Positions 34,514 through 43,058 of a stretch of DNA of 57,340 nt are shown here, in pieces. Source of the DNA: UBA5448 sp045536965 (lineage in GTDB: Bacteria > Bacillota > Clostridia > Oscillospirales > SIG627). The notes under the pieces were generated by a model that was not told the origin of the DNA, made no database searches, and saw only the letters and a list, made by a program, of their open reading frames with translations. Position 1 is the stretch's first letter, and every line of letters begins with the position of its first letter. The stretch covers positions 1 to 57,340 of the forward strand of contig JAZSON010000010.1 in the NCBI GenBank assembly GCA_045536965.1, in the 5' to 3' direction. The position numbers and the translations under genes are program-made.

Positions 34514-34543
34514 ATATTGTGAACAAATCTTCACAATATTTTA
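34514..34543 (+). terminator. dapF terminator
   Basis: A 10-bp perfect stem (ATATTGTGAA and TTCACAATAT), loop CAAATC, followed by TTTT. Confidence 0.7.
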
Positions 34544-34619
34544 GATGGAAAACACATGAAGTTCAAAGTTTTGTTTTATACTGTTACCGTTGAGAGTTTT
34601 AGGAAGGAGAAATAACAAA

Positions 34620-36092
34620 ATGGATCAAGATCGTACAAGGGAAACCCCCCAAAAAAACGGCGCGGATATGCCTGTTGAAAATGGGTACGGTATGTCTTTG
34701 AATGCTACAAATGAAAATGCGGCACCTTCCAATGTGGACAGAACATGGGCGCCGCACGAAGAAAACAACCTTTCTTCGCAGCCTATTATGGGAGGAAGCA
34801 ATCCATCTATGGCGCGACAGACTCCTGTATACACTTATGATCCGCCGATGCAACAGTCATACACGCCTTCTTATCAGGCGCCCGTTGCACCCAAGAAAAA
34901 GAAAAACGGTGGCGCTAAATGGATATGGGCAATGATTGCTTGCGTGCTTTGTCTGGCAATCGGGCTTGTCGGCGGCGGCTTTGCCATTCGTTACGGATGG
35001 ATCGAACTGGATGATCTTTTTGATTTACCCGAATACAGCGGTGATCATTCCAGCCAAAAACCGACCGTAAACCATGGGAGCACCGATGATTCAAAAGGCG
35101 CGGACAAAGAGGTCTCCAATCCTCCGCTGAATCTCAAAGAGGAGGAGAATACCGAGGCTCTGACCGCTTCCGGAATCTATTCCGCGTGTGTCAACGGCGT
35201 GGTTGGTGTGACCACCAAGGGTACGACCACCAACATTTTCGGACAGGAAACCACAAAGGCTTCGACCGGCAGCGGATTTATCATCGACGAGAAGAACGGT
35301 TATATCCTGACCAATGCACATGTGGTTGCAAGCGGGGACAGTTACCGCGTCTCTCTTTATAACGGCGAGACGTATGATGCCAAATTGATTGGTATAGAGG
35401 CCGACAATGACGTGGCGGTTTTGCAGATCGACGCTGAAAATTTGCAGGCGCTTCCGCTGGGAGATTCGGACGGTTTGGTCGTTGGGCAGGAAATTGTAGC
35501 CATCGGCAATCCCCTCGGAGAACTGACCTACACCTTGACCCGCGGTATTGTGAGCGCGTTAAATCGCGCCATCAATATTGAAGGTACACCCATTACCATG
35601 TTCCAGGTGGATGCGGCCGTTAACCCCGGAAACTCGGGCGGGCCTGCCATCAACAGTCTCGGTCAGGTTGTCGGTATCGTATCGGCCAAATATGCATCCG
35701 AAACCATTGAAGGCATCGGTTTTTGTATCCCCATCAATGATGCGCTGCACATTGCCAATGAACTGATTGAAAAAGGATATGTCGGCGGGAAACCTGCTTT
35801 GGGTATCGCCACAAAGGACTATTACGGACGCGGTTCTGTCGGTTATTACTATGTGTATGTGCGGGTTGAACGGGTCGACGCGGGCAGTTGCGCCGAAAAA
35901 GCAGGCATGAAGGTGGGCGACATTATCACCGCCGTCAACGATGTAGAGGTTGTATCCAGCGATGAACTTCGATCTAAAATCAAGCAGTATAAAGCAGGAG
36001 AAACCATAAAATTGACCGTGTATCGCCAGAACAATTATATTGAGTTGACTGTCGTTTTGGATGAAGATACTTCGGGCGCGATTGCATCCTGA
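34620..36092 (+). CDS. htrA: HtrA/DegP-family serine protease with PDZ domain
   Basis: A 490-residue membrane-anchored protease. A Pro/Gln-rich cytoplasmic tail of about 90 residues is followed by a membrane span (WIWAMIACVLCLAIGLVGG, about 97-117). The trypsin-like domain has His in LTNAHVV, Asp in DNDVAVL and Ser in GNSGGPA. A single PDZ domain closes the protein (VERVDAGSCAEKAGMKVGDI). It degrades misfolded proteins outside the membrane. ATG 34620 has AGGAAGGAG at a good spacing; the upstream frame to 34590 has none. Confidence 0.93.
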   Translation: MDQDRTRETPQKNGADMPVENGYGMSLNATNENAAPSNVDRTWAPHEENNLSSQPIMGGSNPSMARQTPVYTYDPPMQQSYTPSYQAPVAPKKKKNGGAKWIWAMIACVLCLAIGLVGGGFAIRYGWIELDDLFDLPEYSGDHSSQKPTVNHGSTDDSKGADKEVSNPPLNLKEEENTEALTASGIYSACVNGVVGVTTKGTTTNIFGQETTKASTGSGFIIDEKNGYILTNAHVVASGDSYRVSLYNGETYDAKLIGIEADNDVAVLQIDAENLQALPLGDSDGLVVGQEIVAIGNPLGELTYTLTRGIVSALNRAINIEGTPITMFQVDAAVNPGNSGGPAINSLGQVVGIVSAKYASETIEGIGFCIPINDALHIANELIEKGYVGGKPALGIATKDYYGRGSVGYYYVYVRVERVDAGSCAEKAGMKVGDIITAVNDVEVVSSDELRSKIKQYKAGETIKLTVYRQNNYIELTVVLDEDTSGAIAS

Positions 36093-36113
36093 AAGCAAAT
36101 AAAAATATTTTTA

Positions 36114-36142
36114 TGCGGCACTTCTCAACGGGAGGTGCCGCA
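36114..36142. terminator. Hairpin after htrA
   Basis: TGCGGCAC (36114-36121) pairs with GTGCCGCA (36135-36142), extended by partly G-T paired bases. The plus strand lacks a good T run, so this may be mainly a stabilising 3' hairpin. Confidence 0.55.
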
Positions 36143-36147
36143 AATAT

Positions 36148-36183
36148 TAAAAAACGGAAGACGTTAAAAAAAGCGTCTTCCGT
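36148..36183 (-). terminator. Terminator of the 216-residue membrane protein gene
   Basis: On the minus strand ACGGAAGACG pairs with CGTCTTCCGT around a T-rich loop, followed by TTTTTTAATA. Confidence 0.8.
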
Positions 36184-36207
36184 GTATAAACTTTTTGGCG
36201 AAACGAT

Positions 36208-36858
36208 TTAAGCATCCATTTGGTTCTCGCGGTCGAGGTTTTTCTGCACAAGATACATCATGCCTGCGGCGGCGGCCAACAGGAGCCGCTGTATAACGGC
36301 GAGGAACGAAATGAGCATGGACATAAGCCAGGTGGAAGTGGTGACACCTTTGCCGCTCGATTGCAACATTTCAGCCCATTCTTCGCCAACCAATACCGAG
36401 ACACATTTTTTGGTAAAATAGACCCAGCGCACTGAAATGGCTTCGGGGAGGGTATAGTCTCCGAAGGCGCAGTTGGAAACGAACAGAACGGCAAAAAAGC
36501 CTGTGAACAAAACGAAAATAAGGCTTAAAATACGAAGATACTTCGGTGTGTTATAATTGAGTGCCATAATGCAGAAAAAGGCGGTCGAAACCAAAAGGCA
36601 CAGACCGTAAATCACCAAAGCCCACAGTGGGTAGCCGAAGAAACCGAAAACCTCGAAAATGCTGCAAACAAAGAAAAGCACGGCTGAAATGTAGCAGACG
36701 ATGCGGAAAATCTCATCTTCAACGCGGACGGCATAGGCCAAAAAGAGGGCGATAAGGGTCAGTGCAAAGGATAAATGGGGGAGAGCGGAAAAAAGAGCCG
36801 CCGCGCATGCCGCCAACATAAAATAGCGCAGAGGGTATTTTTTTAAGAGTTTTTGCAA
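36208..36858 (-). CDS. Membrane protein of unknown function
   Basis: A 216-residue protein with six likely membrane helices: MLAACAAALFSALPHL, FALTLIALFLAYAV, IVCYISAVLFFVCSIFEVFG, ALVIYGLCLLVSTAFF, ILSLIFVLFTGFFAVLFV, and a last one near 180-205. I do not recognise the family. No charged or catalytic motif stands out; a short outside loop may lie around EAISVRWVYFTKKCVS. It has its own consensus promoter and terminator, so it is monocistronic. Confidence 0.7.
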   Translation of the reverse strand: MQKLLKKYPLRYFMLAACAAALFSALPHLSFALTLIALFLAYAVRVEDEIFRIVCYISAVLFFVCSIFEVFGFFGYPLWALVIYGLCLLVSTAFFCIMALNYNTPKYLRILSLIFVLFTGFFAVLFVSNCAFGDYTLPEAISVRWVYFTKKCVSVLVGEEWAEMLQSSGKGVTTSTWLMSMLISFLAVIQRLLLAAAAGMMYLVQKNLDRENQMDA

Positions 36859-36891
36859 TTAAAGCAACTCCTTTTCAAAGTATGTGGTTTC

Positions 36892-36920
36892 AGTATAGCG
36901 TTTTTTAGCTTGAATGTCAA
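36892..36920 (-). promoter_or_regulatory. Promoter of the membrane protein gene
   Basis: On the minus strand TTGACA (36915-36920), 17-base spacer, TATACT (36892-36897), 34 bases before the start. Confidence 0.8.
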
Positions 36921-37090
36921 CAGTTGCAGGACATATTGCGGCAGATTCCTGATTGCGTGTCCGATTGTGCGGGTTCGTTTGGGCTTATAAACAAAAAACT
37001 TTGCCAAAACTATTGATTTTTTTCATAATTTGGTATAGAATAAACCTTAACTGGTATCAAAAAAGAATTATAAAGATAAGAGGTATGACC

Positions 37091-38968
37091 ATGGGTTACA
37101 CAAAAGCAAAAAACAAGGCCTCCGGAGGGATGTGCTTATTGGCAATTCTGCTTGCCGTATTGACTCTGCTGGTAGTCTTTGCTGATGCGATTCAGGCATT
37201 TTTCTATAATTTGCACTTTATTAAGGATCCTGCATTGCGTGATGCATTTGGAGCTATATTTGATAAAGACGGCGACGATGTGACGGCTGAAGATTTGGCG
37301 CGTATTAAGAGTGTTGCTCTTGTCGGCGATCTTTTGTATTTTGAATTGCATGGTGCTACTTCCGACGAGGAGAACGGCAGCCCTGCAGACGGCAGCGATC
37401 CTGCACAGGACGGCAGCCCTGCAGACGGCAGCGATCCCGCTCTTGACGGCAGCTCTGCAGACGGCAGTGAACCGACCGACGACACCTACGACGGCGAATA
37501 TGTCGATCCCGCTACCGGCTTTAAGATCCCCTTGAACTATTCTTCGTTGTATTCTGCTTATTTCTATTATCACAACTATGGTTACAACCTGTACCCCACC
37601 GAAAACACCGTTGTGATCTCCAAGGTCAGCGACGATCCGGTTGAAAACTTGGTAGACCTTTCTCTTCTGACCGATGTGCAGGCTATCTGTGTGGTTCCCA
37701 GTTCGTTTGGTATGGATATGGTCGACCTCAGTTTGTTTGCAGGCATGGGCAACCTCCGCATCCTTTCGATTGCGGGTGCTACCTTGCAGGATGTCAGCGA
37801 CGTTACCACCCTGAAAAACGTACAGAAATTGGAATTGGTTGCCGGAAAAACCACCGATTATTCGGCTCTTGCCTCTTTGAACAATCTGGTTTCTTTGAGC
37901 ATTTCGGGTACCACGATTTCGGATGTGTCCTTCTTGAAGGATGTTGATTCTCTCTATGAATTGGTTTTGTCGGGCAACAAGATCAGCGATATTTCGCCCA
38001 TCAAAGACATGACCAAGTTGGAAAAACTGTATTTGGATAACAATGCCATCGCAGATGTTTCTGCTTTGGAAAATTTGGTTGAGTTGCGTTCGTTGTATCT
38101 TAGCAGCAACAAAATCGCCGATATTAAACCGCTTTCCGGTTTGACCGAGCTTGACACTCTCGACATTACCTCTAACGTGATTACCGATGTTTCTCCGCTT
38201 GCCGATATGGCCAAGATTTTGGATCTGGATCTTTCGAACAACAAATTGACTTCCTGCGAATCGGTCGGAAAATTGACCCTGATCCACTCGGTCACCCTGA
38301 CAGGCAACCCCATCAAATCTTTTGATGGTATCAAGGGCGCAACCTCTTTGACCTCCATCACCTTTGAAAAGGGTGAGATTGCCGATGTCAAAGCCCTCGA
38401 AGGTATGGAATTGACCTCTCTGATGCTCAACGGCAACAAACTGACCAGTTTAGAGGATGTTGCTAAACTGACCAAGCTTACCAGCCTCGACCTTTCCGAA
38501 AACGCCATTGCCGATCTGAAGGGCATCGATGCGCTCAAAGAATTGACCTCTTTGTATTTAAACAAAAACCAAGTGGTGGATGTAACCCTTCTCTCCGCTC
38601 TTACCAAACTGACCGATCTTAACCTTGAAGATAATAAGATCACCGATGTTTCGGCTCTTGCAAAGCTCACCGCTCTCAAGCGTCTCTACCTCAACGGCAA
38701 CCAGATCAAGGATGCTGATTTGAAGGTGTTGGATGGTATTTACGGAAATCTGACCGATAAGAGCGGTTGGCCGACCGATTATACGGCAGAGAAAGTAGAG
38801 TCCGAGGACGATAAGAAGGACGATAAAGAAGAAAGCAAAGATGAGAATGAAACCGAAGGTGAAAACGGCGGTACAACCGAAGAGGGTACTTCTGATAATA
38901 CCGATGGTGCTTCCGATGACCAAAATGAGGATGCTTCTTCCGACGACAATCAAACCGAAGAAAAATAA
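37091..38968 (+). CDS. Leucine-rich repeat (internalin-like) surface protein
   Basis: A 625-residue protein with an N-terminal membrane anchor (about 15-34), then a low-complexity block of near-identical units (GSPADGSDPAQD type, about 37370-37480). About fifteen internalin-style repeats of 21-22 residues follow (pattern LxxLxxLxLxxNxIxDVSxL). The end is a strongly acidic tail rich in Asp, Glu and Ser. There is no LPXTG; attachment would be through the N-terminal helix. ATG 37091 is used because AAGAGG has a 7-base spacer; 37085 overlaps it. Such repeats bind proteins; the partner is unknown. Confidence 0.82.
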   Translation: MGYTKAKNKASGGMCLLAILLAVLTLLVVFADAIQAFFYNLHFIKDPALRDAFGAIFDKDGDDVTAEDLARIKSVALVGDLLYFELHGATSDEENGSPADGSDPAQDGSPADGSDPALDGSSADGSEPTDDTYDGEYVDPATGFKIPLNYSSLYSAYFYYHNYGYNLYPTENTVVISKVSDDPVENLVDLSLLTDVQAICVVPSSFGMDMVDLSLFAGMGNLRILSIAGATLQDVSDVTTLKNVQKLELVAGKTTDYSALASLNNLVSLSISGTTISDVSFLKDVDSLYELVLSGNKISDISPIKDMTKLEKLYLDNNAIADVSALENLVELRSLYLSSNKIADIKPLSGLTELDTLDITSNVITDVSPLADMAKILDLDLSNNKLTSCESVGKLTLIHSVTLTGNPIKSFDGIKGATSLTSITFEKGEIADVKALEGMELTSLMLNGNKLTSLEDVAKLTKLTSLDLSENAIADLKGIDALKELTSLYLNKNQVVDVTLLSALTKLTDLNLEDNKITDVSALAKLTALKRLYLNGNQIKDADLKVLDGIYGNLTDKSGWPTDYTAEKVESEDDKKDDKEESKDENETEGENGGTTEEGTSDNTDGASDDQNEDASSDDNQTEEK

Positions 38969-38984
38969 CCGATACAAACAATGG

Positions 38985-39020
38985 AAAAACCGCGTGTTCC
39001 AAAGGGAACACGCGGTTTTT
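38985..39020. terminator. Bidirectional terminator, LRR gene / nif3-like gene
   Basis: A 16-bp perfect stem (AAAAACCGCGTGTTCC and complement) with a short AAAG loop, T-rich on both strands, between convergent genes. Confidence 0.9.
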
Positions 39021-39035
39021 TGATGTAATAGGGAT

Positions 39036-39827
39036 TTAAAAAACAGAGATGGGAGAATGGTTGGATTTTGCGATTTTTACGGATAGCGAGGGGAATTTTT
39101 GAGAAAGGATGTCGTATAACAAATCGGTGACGGGATTTTCGGTGTGGAAATGGCCTGCATCTATGAGGTTGATGCCGAGTGCTTGAGCGGCGATGAAGTG
39201 GGAGTGTTTGATGTCGGCTGTGACGATGGTATCAATACCGAGTTCGGGAGCGCGTGTAACAAAATCACCGCAGGATCCACCACCGACTGCGACACATCGG
39301 ACGGGTTTGCCGCTGTCACAATAGCGCAGGGCGGGGCATTGCAGGCTGTCTTTTACATGCCGGAGAAAATCGGGCATTGTTTTTTCGCCCTCCAACATTC
39401 CATAGAGACCGATGCCGTAGGGGGTAGCCTTTTCATCGTTTCCGAGCACTTCGACGATCTTTCCGTTAAGGAGACCTACACGGTCAGCGAGCATGGTATT
39501 CACGCCGATATTTGCAGCATCTAAATTGGTGTGCATACAAATGGCGGAGATATTGTTTTGTATGAGTTTATAAACGACCGCACCGACCGCATCGGTGGGG
39601 GTGATGGTTTTGAGCGGGGTGAAGATGACGGGATGATGAGCAACAATCAGCTCGGCGCCCGAAGCAATGGCTTCATCAACGACGTCCAGGGTGATGTCCA
39701 ACGCGATACAAACAGATGTTACGGGAGAAGCGGGATTTCCGATAAGGAGACCGACGTTATCATAAGACAGCGCGCGATTTGTGGGGGCGAATGCAGAAAG
39801 ATAGGATAAGACGTTTGAGACATTCAT
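39036..39827 (-). CDS. Nif3-like dinuclear metal centre protein
   Basis: A 263-residue NIF3/YqfO-type protein. The metal ligands appear as ELIVAHHPVIFTPLK (about 59-73), ICMHTNLD (about 96-103) and, near the end, DAGHFHTEN. It lacks the inserted PII-like domain of the longer YqfO proteins. The biochemical role is uncertain; related proteins act as GTP cyclohydrolase-like or metal-handling enzymes. A hairpin separates it from the next gene upstream. Confidence 0.88.
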   Translation of the reverse strand: MNVSNVLSYLSAFAPTNRALSYDNVGLLIGNPASPVTSVCIALDITLDVVDEAIASGAELIVAHHPVIFTPLKTITPTDAVGAVVYKLIQNNISAICMHTNLDAANIGVNTMLADRVGLLNGKIVEVLGNDEKATPYGIGLYGMLEGEKTMPDFLRHVKDSLQCPALRYCDSGKPVRCVAVGGGSCGDFVTRAPELGIDTIVTADIKHSHFIAAQALGINLIDAGHFHTENPVTDLLYDILSQKFPSLSVKIAKSNHSPISVF

Positions 39828-39852
39828 ACAATATGTTCCTTTCGCGGAAAAT

Positions 39853-39879
39853 AAGCAGGGGCTGTAACAACCCCTGCTT
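39853..39879 (-). terminator. Hairpin between the 109-residue gene and the nif3-like gene
   Basis: AAGCAGGGG pairs with CCCCTGCTT, loop CTGTAACAA; the minus strand continues ATTTTCC. It probably ends or reduces transcription from prfB. Confidence 0.65.
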
Positions 39880-39891
39880 TTGTGTGCTATA

Positions 39892-40221
39892 TTAGTTTTC
39901 GTCTACTTTCAGCTCTTGGGCATCGTCATCAACGAAAGAGCAGTTGAGGTCGTCGTCTTCTTCGAAGAAGGCTTCGGGACAATTGGTGCAATCTTCCTGA
40001 CAACCGAAGCAGGGATCGTCTGCTTGGAGTTTTTTCAGAACGCGTTGCGCCTTAAACTCTTTGAATAAGAGAAAGCTGCCGCCGAGGAAGCTGACTGTAC
40101 CGCAGCCCAAAAAGACTCTGGAAAGGTTCTTTTTGCGGTCTGCATAGACAAAGAAGAGGACGAAGAATGTGATGGACTGTACCATCAGAGAGAGGGCGAT
40201 GATCAATCTGGATTTTTTCAT
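39892..40221 (-). CDS. Small membrane protein with Cys-rich acidic tail, unknown
   Basis: A 109-residue protein. Two membrane helices (about 6-26 and 36-54) lead to a tail with four closely spaced cysteines (CFGCQEDCTNC), a run EEDDD, and one more Cys. The cysteine cluster could bind metal. The family is not recognised. It is 29 bases behind prfB on the same strand. Confidence 0.65.
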   Translation of the reverse strand: MKKSRLIIALSLMVQSITFFVLFFVYADRKKNLSRVFLGCGTVSFLGGSFLLFKEFKAQRVLKKLQADDPCFGCQEDCTNCPEAFFEEDDDLNCSFVDDDAQELKVDEN

Positions 40222-40250
40222 GGTTGCGATACACTCCTTTTATATTAAAT

Positions 40251-41372
40251 TTATTTTTGTGACTTGTCTTGGGCTTTCCAAGAGAGGAAAGCATTGATGA
40301 ACTCATCCAATCCGCCATCCATTACTTTGGCGATGTCGCCCGATTCACAACCGGTGCGATGATCTTTCGCCAATGTGTATGGCATAAATACGTACGAACG
40401 AATCTGCGCGCCCCATTCAATGTTAAGCTTGACACCTTTGATGTCGTCGATCTTTTCGAGTTGCTCCCGCTCTTTGATTTCCATGAGCTTGGATTTGAGC
40501 ATTTTCATGGCAACTTCGCGGTTCTGGAGTTGGCTGCGCTCGTTTTGGCAACCGACTACGATGCCTGTGGGGAGGTGGGTAATGCGGATGGCAGAGTCGG
40601 TCTTGTTGACGTGCTGACCGCCTGCGCCGCTGGCGCGATGGGCTTCGATTTTCAGATCTTCTTCACGGATCTCGATGTTTAAATTGTCATCAAACTCGGG
40701 CATGACTTCAACCGAAGCAAAGGATGTATGCCGACGTCCCGAGGAATCGAAGGGGGAGACACGCACCAAACGGTGTACGCCGCCCTCGGATTTCAAAAAT
40801 CCGTAAGCAAAATGGCCTTCAACCAAAATGGTGACGCTTTTGATACCTGCTTCGTCTCCATCGAGATAATCGAGTACTTTGACTTTGTAACCGCGACGCT
40901 CGGCGAAACGGCAATACATTCTGTAAAGCATTTGCGCCCAATCCTGCGCCTCGGTTCCACCCGCACCCGGATGGATGGACAAAATGGCGTTGTTAGCATC
41001 ATATTCTCCCGAAAGGAGAAGTTTGATTTTCATGTCGCCTGCGGCCTGCTCTAAATCGCGAATGGCCTGCAGGATTTCATCTGTGAGACTTTCATCATCC
41101 GCTTCAATGGCAAGCTCTAATAACTCGGTGATAGAGGAGTGGGAGGAAAGGAGACCTTCCATGCTTTCTATCATTTCGTTGTGGGCTTTGAGGGCGGTTA
41201 AAACACCTTGGCTTTTTTGGGGATTGTCCCAAAAGCCGTCTTCCTGTGTCTGTCTGGTGAGTTCCTGCGCTTCTTCTTTACATTTCGGAAGATTGAGAGA
41301 ACGAGAAAGCTCTGCGATCAGATCACCGAGTTCTCTGACTTTTTGTTGTGATTGTTCAAGTTGTAAGACCAA
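40251..41372 (-). CDS. prfB: Peptide chain release factor 2
   Basis: A 373-residue class I release factor for UGA and UAA. The stop-reading SPF motif is in VRVSPFDSSGRRHTS, and the catalytic GGQ in SGAGGQHVNKTDSA. It starts at TTG 41372 behind GGAGG with a 9-base spacer; the amino acids after it fit the RF2 N-terminus. The frame is continuous with no internal UGA near codon 25, so the programmed +1 frameshift that autoregulates prfB in many bacteria is missing here. Confidence 0.95.
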   Translation of the reverse strand: MVLQLEQSQQKVRELGDLIAELSRSLNLPKCKEEAQELTRQTQEDGFWDNPQKSQGVLTALKAHNEMIESMEGLLSSHSSITELLELAIEADDESLTDEILQAIRDLEQAAGDMKIKLLLSGEYDANNAILSIHPGAGGTEAQDWAQMLYRMYCRFAERRGYKVKVLDYLDGDEAGIKSVTILVEGHFAYGFLKSEGGVHRLVRVSPFDSSGRRHTSFASVEVMPEFDDNLNIEIREEDLKIEAHRASGAGGQHVNKTDSAIRITHLPTGIVVGCQNERSQLQNREVAMKMLKSKLMEIKEREQLEKIDDIKGVKLNIEWGAQIRSYVFMPYTLAKDHRTGCESGDIAKVMDGGLDEFINAFLSWKAQDKSQK

Positions 41373-41409
41373 ACTGCGGTTCCTCCGTACGTATCATTCC
41401 TTCATTTTC

Positions 41410-41438
41410 AGTATACACGAAAGCAGAAATTTTGTAAA
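41410..41438 (-). promoter_or_regulatory. prfB promoter
   Basis: On the minus strand TTTACA (41433-41438), 17-base spacer, TATACT (41410-41415), 38 bases before the start. Confidence 0.65.
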
Positions 41439-41469
41439 GAGAAATTGACAAATTTTCACATATATTTCA

Positions 41470-41823
41470 CTATTGCGGACGACTGTTAAAGAAAATAGCA
41501 AAGAGATAACCGAAAAAGATCACGGCGGCAATGCCTGCGGCCGATGCCGTAGGGCCACCCGTGAGAGCGCCGAGCAAGCCGTCGGCTTCTACCGCCTCTT
41601 TGACTCCTTTTGCCAAGGCGTGCCCGAAGCCTGTGAGGGGAACGGTGGCACCGCAACCTGCGAAGTCGACGAGAGGTTGATACAATCCGACAGCCGATAA
41701 TATAACTCCCGAAGAGACGTATCCGACGAGAATACGCGCGGGTGTCAGAGAGGTTTTGTCGATTAACAATTGCGCAATGGCGCATAAAATGCCGCCGACG
41801 ATGAATGCGTTGAGATATTGCAT
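41470..41823 (-). CDS. spoVAE: Stage V sporulation protein AE
   Basis: A 117-residue membrane protein with three to four helices. It has the family pieces VGGILCAIAQLLID, CGATVPLTGFGHALAKGV and LTGGPTASAAGIAAVIFFGYL. SpoVA proteins form the channel that takes up dipicolinic acid into the forespore and releases it at germination. ATG 41823 follows GGAGGTTTAACC; the longer frame would run back into spoVAD. It sits 11 bases after spoVAD. Confidence 0.92.
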   Translation of the reverse strand: MQYLNAFIVGGILCAIAQLLIDKTSLTPARILVGYVSSGVILSAVGLYQPLVDFAGCGATVPLTGFGHALAKGVKEAVEADGLLGALTGGPTASAAGIAAVIFFGYLFAIFFNSRPQ

Positions 41824-41834
41824 GGTTAAACCTC

Positions 41835-42833
41835 CTATGATTGACGGGTGATACGAATGAGGTGGGCAATGCCCGGAAGTGTTTGTTTTTGCATCACGGT
41901 GGTGGGGCTTTGCAGAGAACCCGTCCCGATCAACAACACGTCTCGGTAGGTACCCTTTTTTAATTTGTCGAAAATATAGCCGCCCATGACAACCGCCGAA
42001 CAGCCGCATCCCGATCCGCCCGCATGCATGTCCTGTTCTTCGCGGTCATAGATCAAAACGCCGCAATCGACGTAGTTTTCTTTCAGTTCAACCCCGGCGG
42101 CAGACAAAAGTTCGCGTGAGATTGTATGCCCCTCGGCACCCAAATCACCCGTGGCTATCAGGTCGAAATCATCGGGGCGGCAGGTGGATTCGCGGAAAAA
42201 TCGCAGGATGGTATCGACGGCGGCGGGCGCCATGGATGCACCCATGTTGTTGACATCGGTGATGCCGTGATCGGTGACGCGGCCTGCGAGAAATTGATTT
42301 AAATATACCTCTCCGGGTAAATTGTCAAGTAAAAAGCATCCCGCGCCTGTCACGGTATGCTGTGCGGTGGGGGTGCGTTGGCATCCGTATTCAATGGGAA
42401 AGCGGTATTGCCGTTCAGCCGTGCAAAAATGAGAGGAGGCGGCTGTGATGACGCGGTCTGCAAGGCCTGATTCGATGGCGATGCTTCCCAAAATGAGTCC
42501 CTCGGCGGCGGTGGAGCAGGCGCCGTAAAGACCAAAGTAGGGAATCTTACTCTCGGCGTATCCAAACGAGGAGGAAGTGCATTGATTCATGAGATCGCCC
42601 GCAAATACAAGATCCACATCGGTTTGGCGGCAGTGTCCTTTGGAGAGTAGGGTCTCGTAAGCCATGCGTACCATTTCGCTTTCGGCTTGCTCCCAAGTCG
42701 GCATACCGAATTTTGTATCTCCCGATGTCAGATCGAAGCATGTGCCGAGAGGGCCTTCGGTTTCTTTGTTGCCTACCACTGTGGCGGCTGCGCGGAGGGT
42801 GGGTTTTTTTAAAAATGTTTTGATGCTTGCCAT
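41835..42833 (-). CDS. spoVAD: Stage V sporulation protein AD
   Basis: A 332-residue thiolase-fold protein that binds dipicolinic acid. It shows DLVFAGDLMNQCTSSSFG, IPYFGLYGACSTAAEGL (about 98-114, the thiolase Cys region) and DMHAGGSGCGCSAVV near the C-terminus. Full length. In related genomes spoVAC directly precedes it, but here the upstream neighbour is a terminator and a decayed peptidase, so it probably needs its own forespore promoter. Confidence 0.94.
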   Translation of the reverse strand: MASIKTFLKKPTLRAAATVVGNKETEGPLGTCFDLTSGDTKFGMPTWEQAESEMVRMAYETLLSKGHCRQTDVDLVFAGDLMNQCTSSSFGYAESKIPYFGLYGACSTAAEGLILGSIAIESGLADRVITAASSHFCTAERQYRFPIEYGCQRTPTAQHTVTGAGCFLLDNLPGEVYLNQFLAGRVTDHGITDVNNMGASMAPAAVDTILRFFRESTCRPDDFDLIATGDLGAEGHTISRELLSAAGVELKENYVDCGVLIYDREEQDMHAGGSGCGCSAVVMGGYIFDKLKKGTYRDVLLIGTGSLQSPTTVMQKQTLPGIAHLIRITRQS

Positions 42834-42882
42834 GCTATACCTCGAAAAAAGATATTTGCGGATTGTGTTTTTCTTATTTTGC

Positions 42883-42920
42883 GCATTTTTTAAAAATATT
42901 TACATTATTTTAAAAAATGC
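42883..42920. repeat. AT-rich inverted repeat upstream of spoVAD
   Basis: GCATTTTTTAAAA (42883-42895) and its exact complement (42908-42920) with a 12-base loop. The loop side contains AAAATATTTACATTA (42893-42907), which recurs exactly at 44347-44361. Confidence 0.7.
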
Positions 42921-43007
42921 TGTAATTTTTGTTATAAAGGGCGAGGGAGATGGATGATGAATGGAATGAAATTTATGGGGCGGTTTTGAATGGTCGATAT
43001 AAAAAGT

Positions 43008-43041
43008 AAAAAGCTTGTCCGAGTCTTTGGACAAGCTTTTT
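43008..43041. terminator. Bidirectional terminator between peptidase relic and spoVAD
   Basis: A 13-bp perfect stem, AAAAAGCTTGTCC and complement, with loop GAGTCTTT. On the minus strand it would stop transcription coming from the peptidase and the insert before spoVAD. Confidence 0.85.
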
Positions 43042-43058
43042 GAAAAACAGTATGGCTT

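Noticed and set aside
37136..38287. 383-residue minus-strand frame opposite the LRR gene
   Set aside because: It is a mirror of the codon-periodic leucine-rich repeats, without start signals or family features.
37800..38720. Regular short repeats resembling a CRISPR array
   Set aside because: The periodicity of about 66 bases is the 22-residue LRR unit inside a reading frame; repeats are not identical and there are no spacers.
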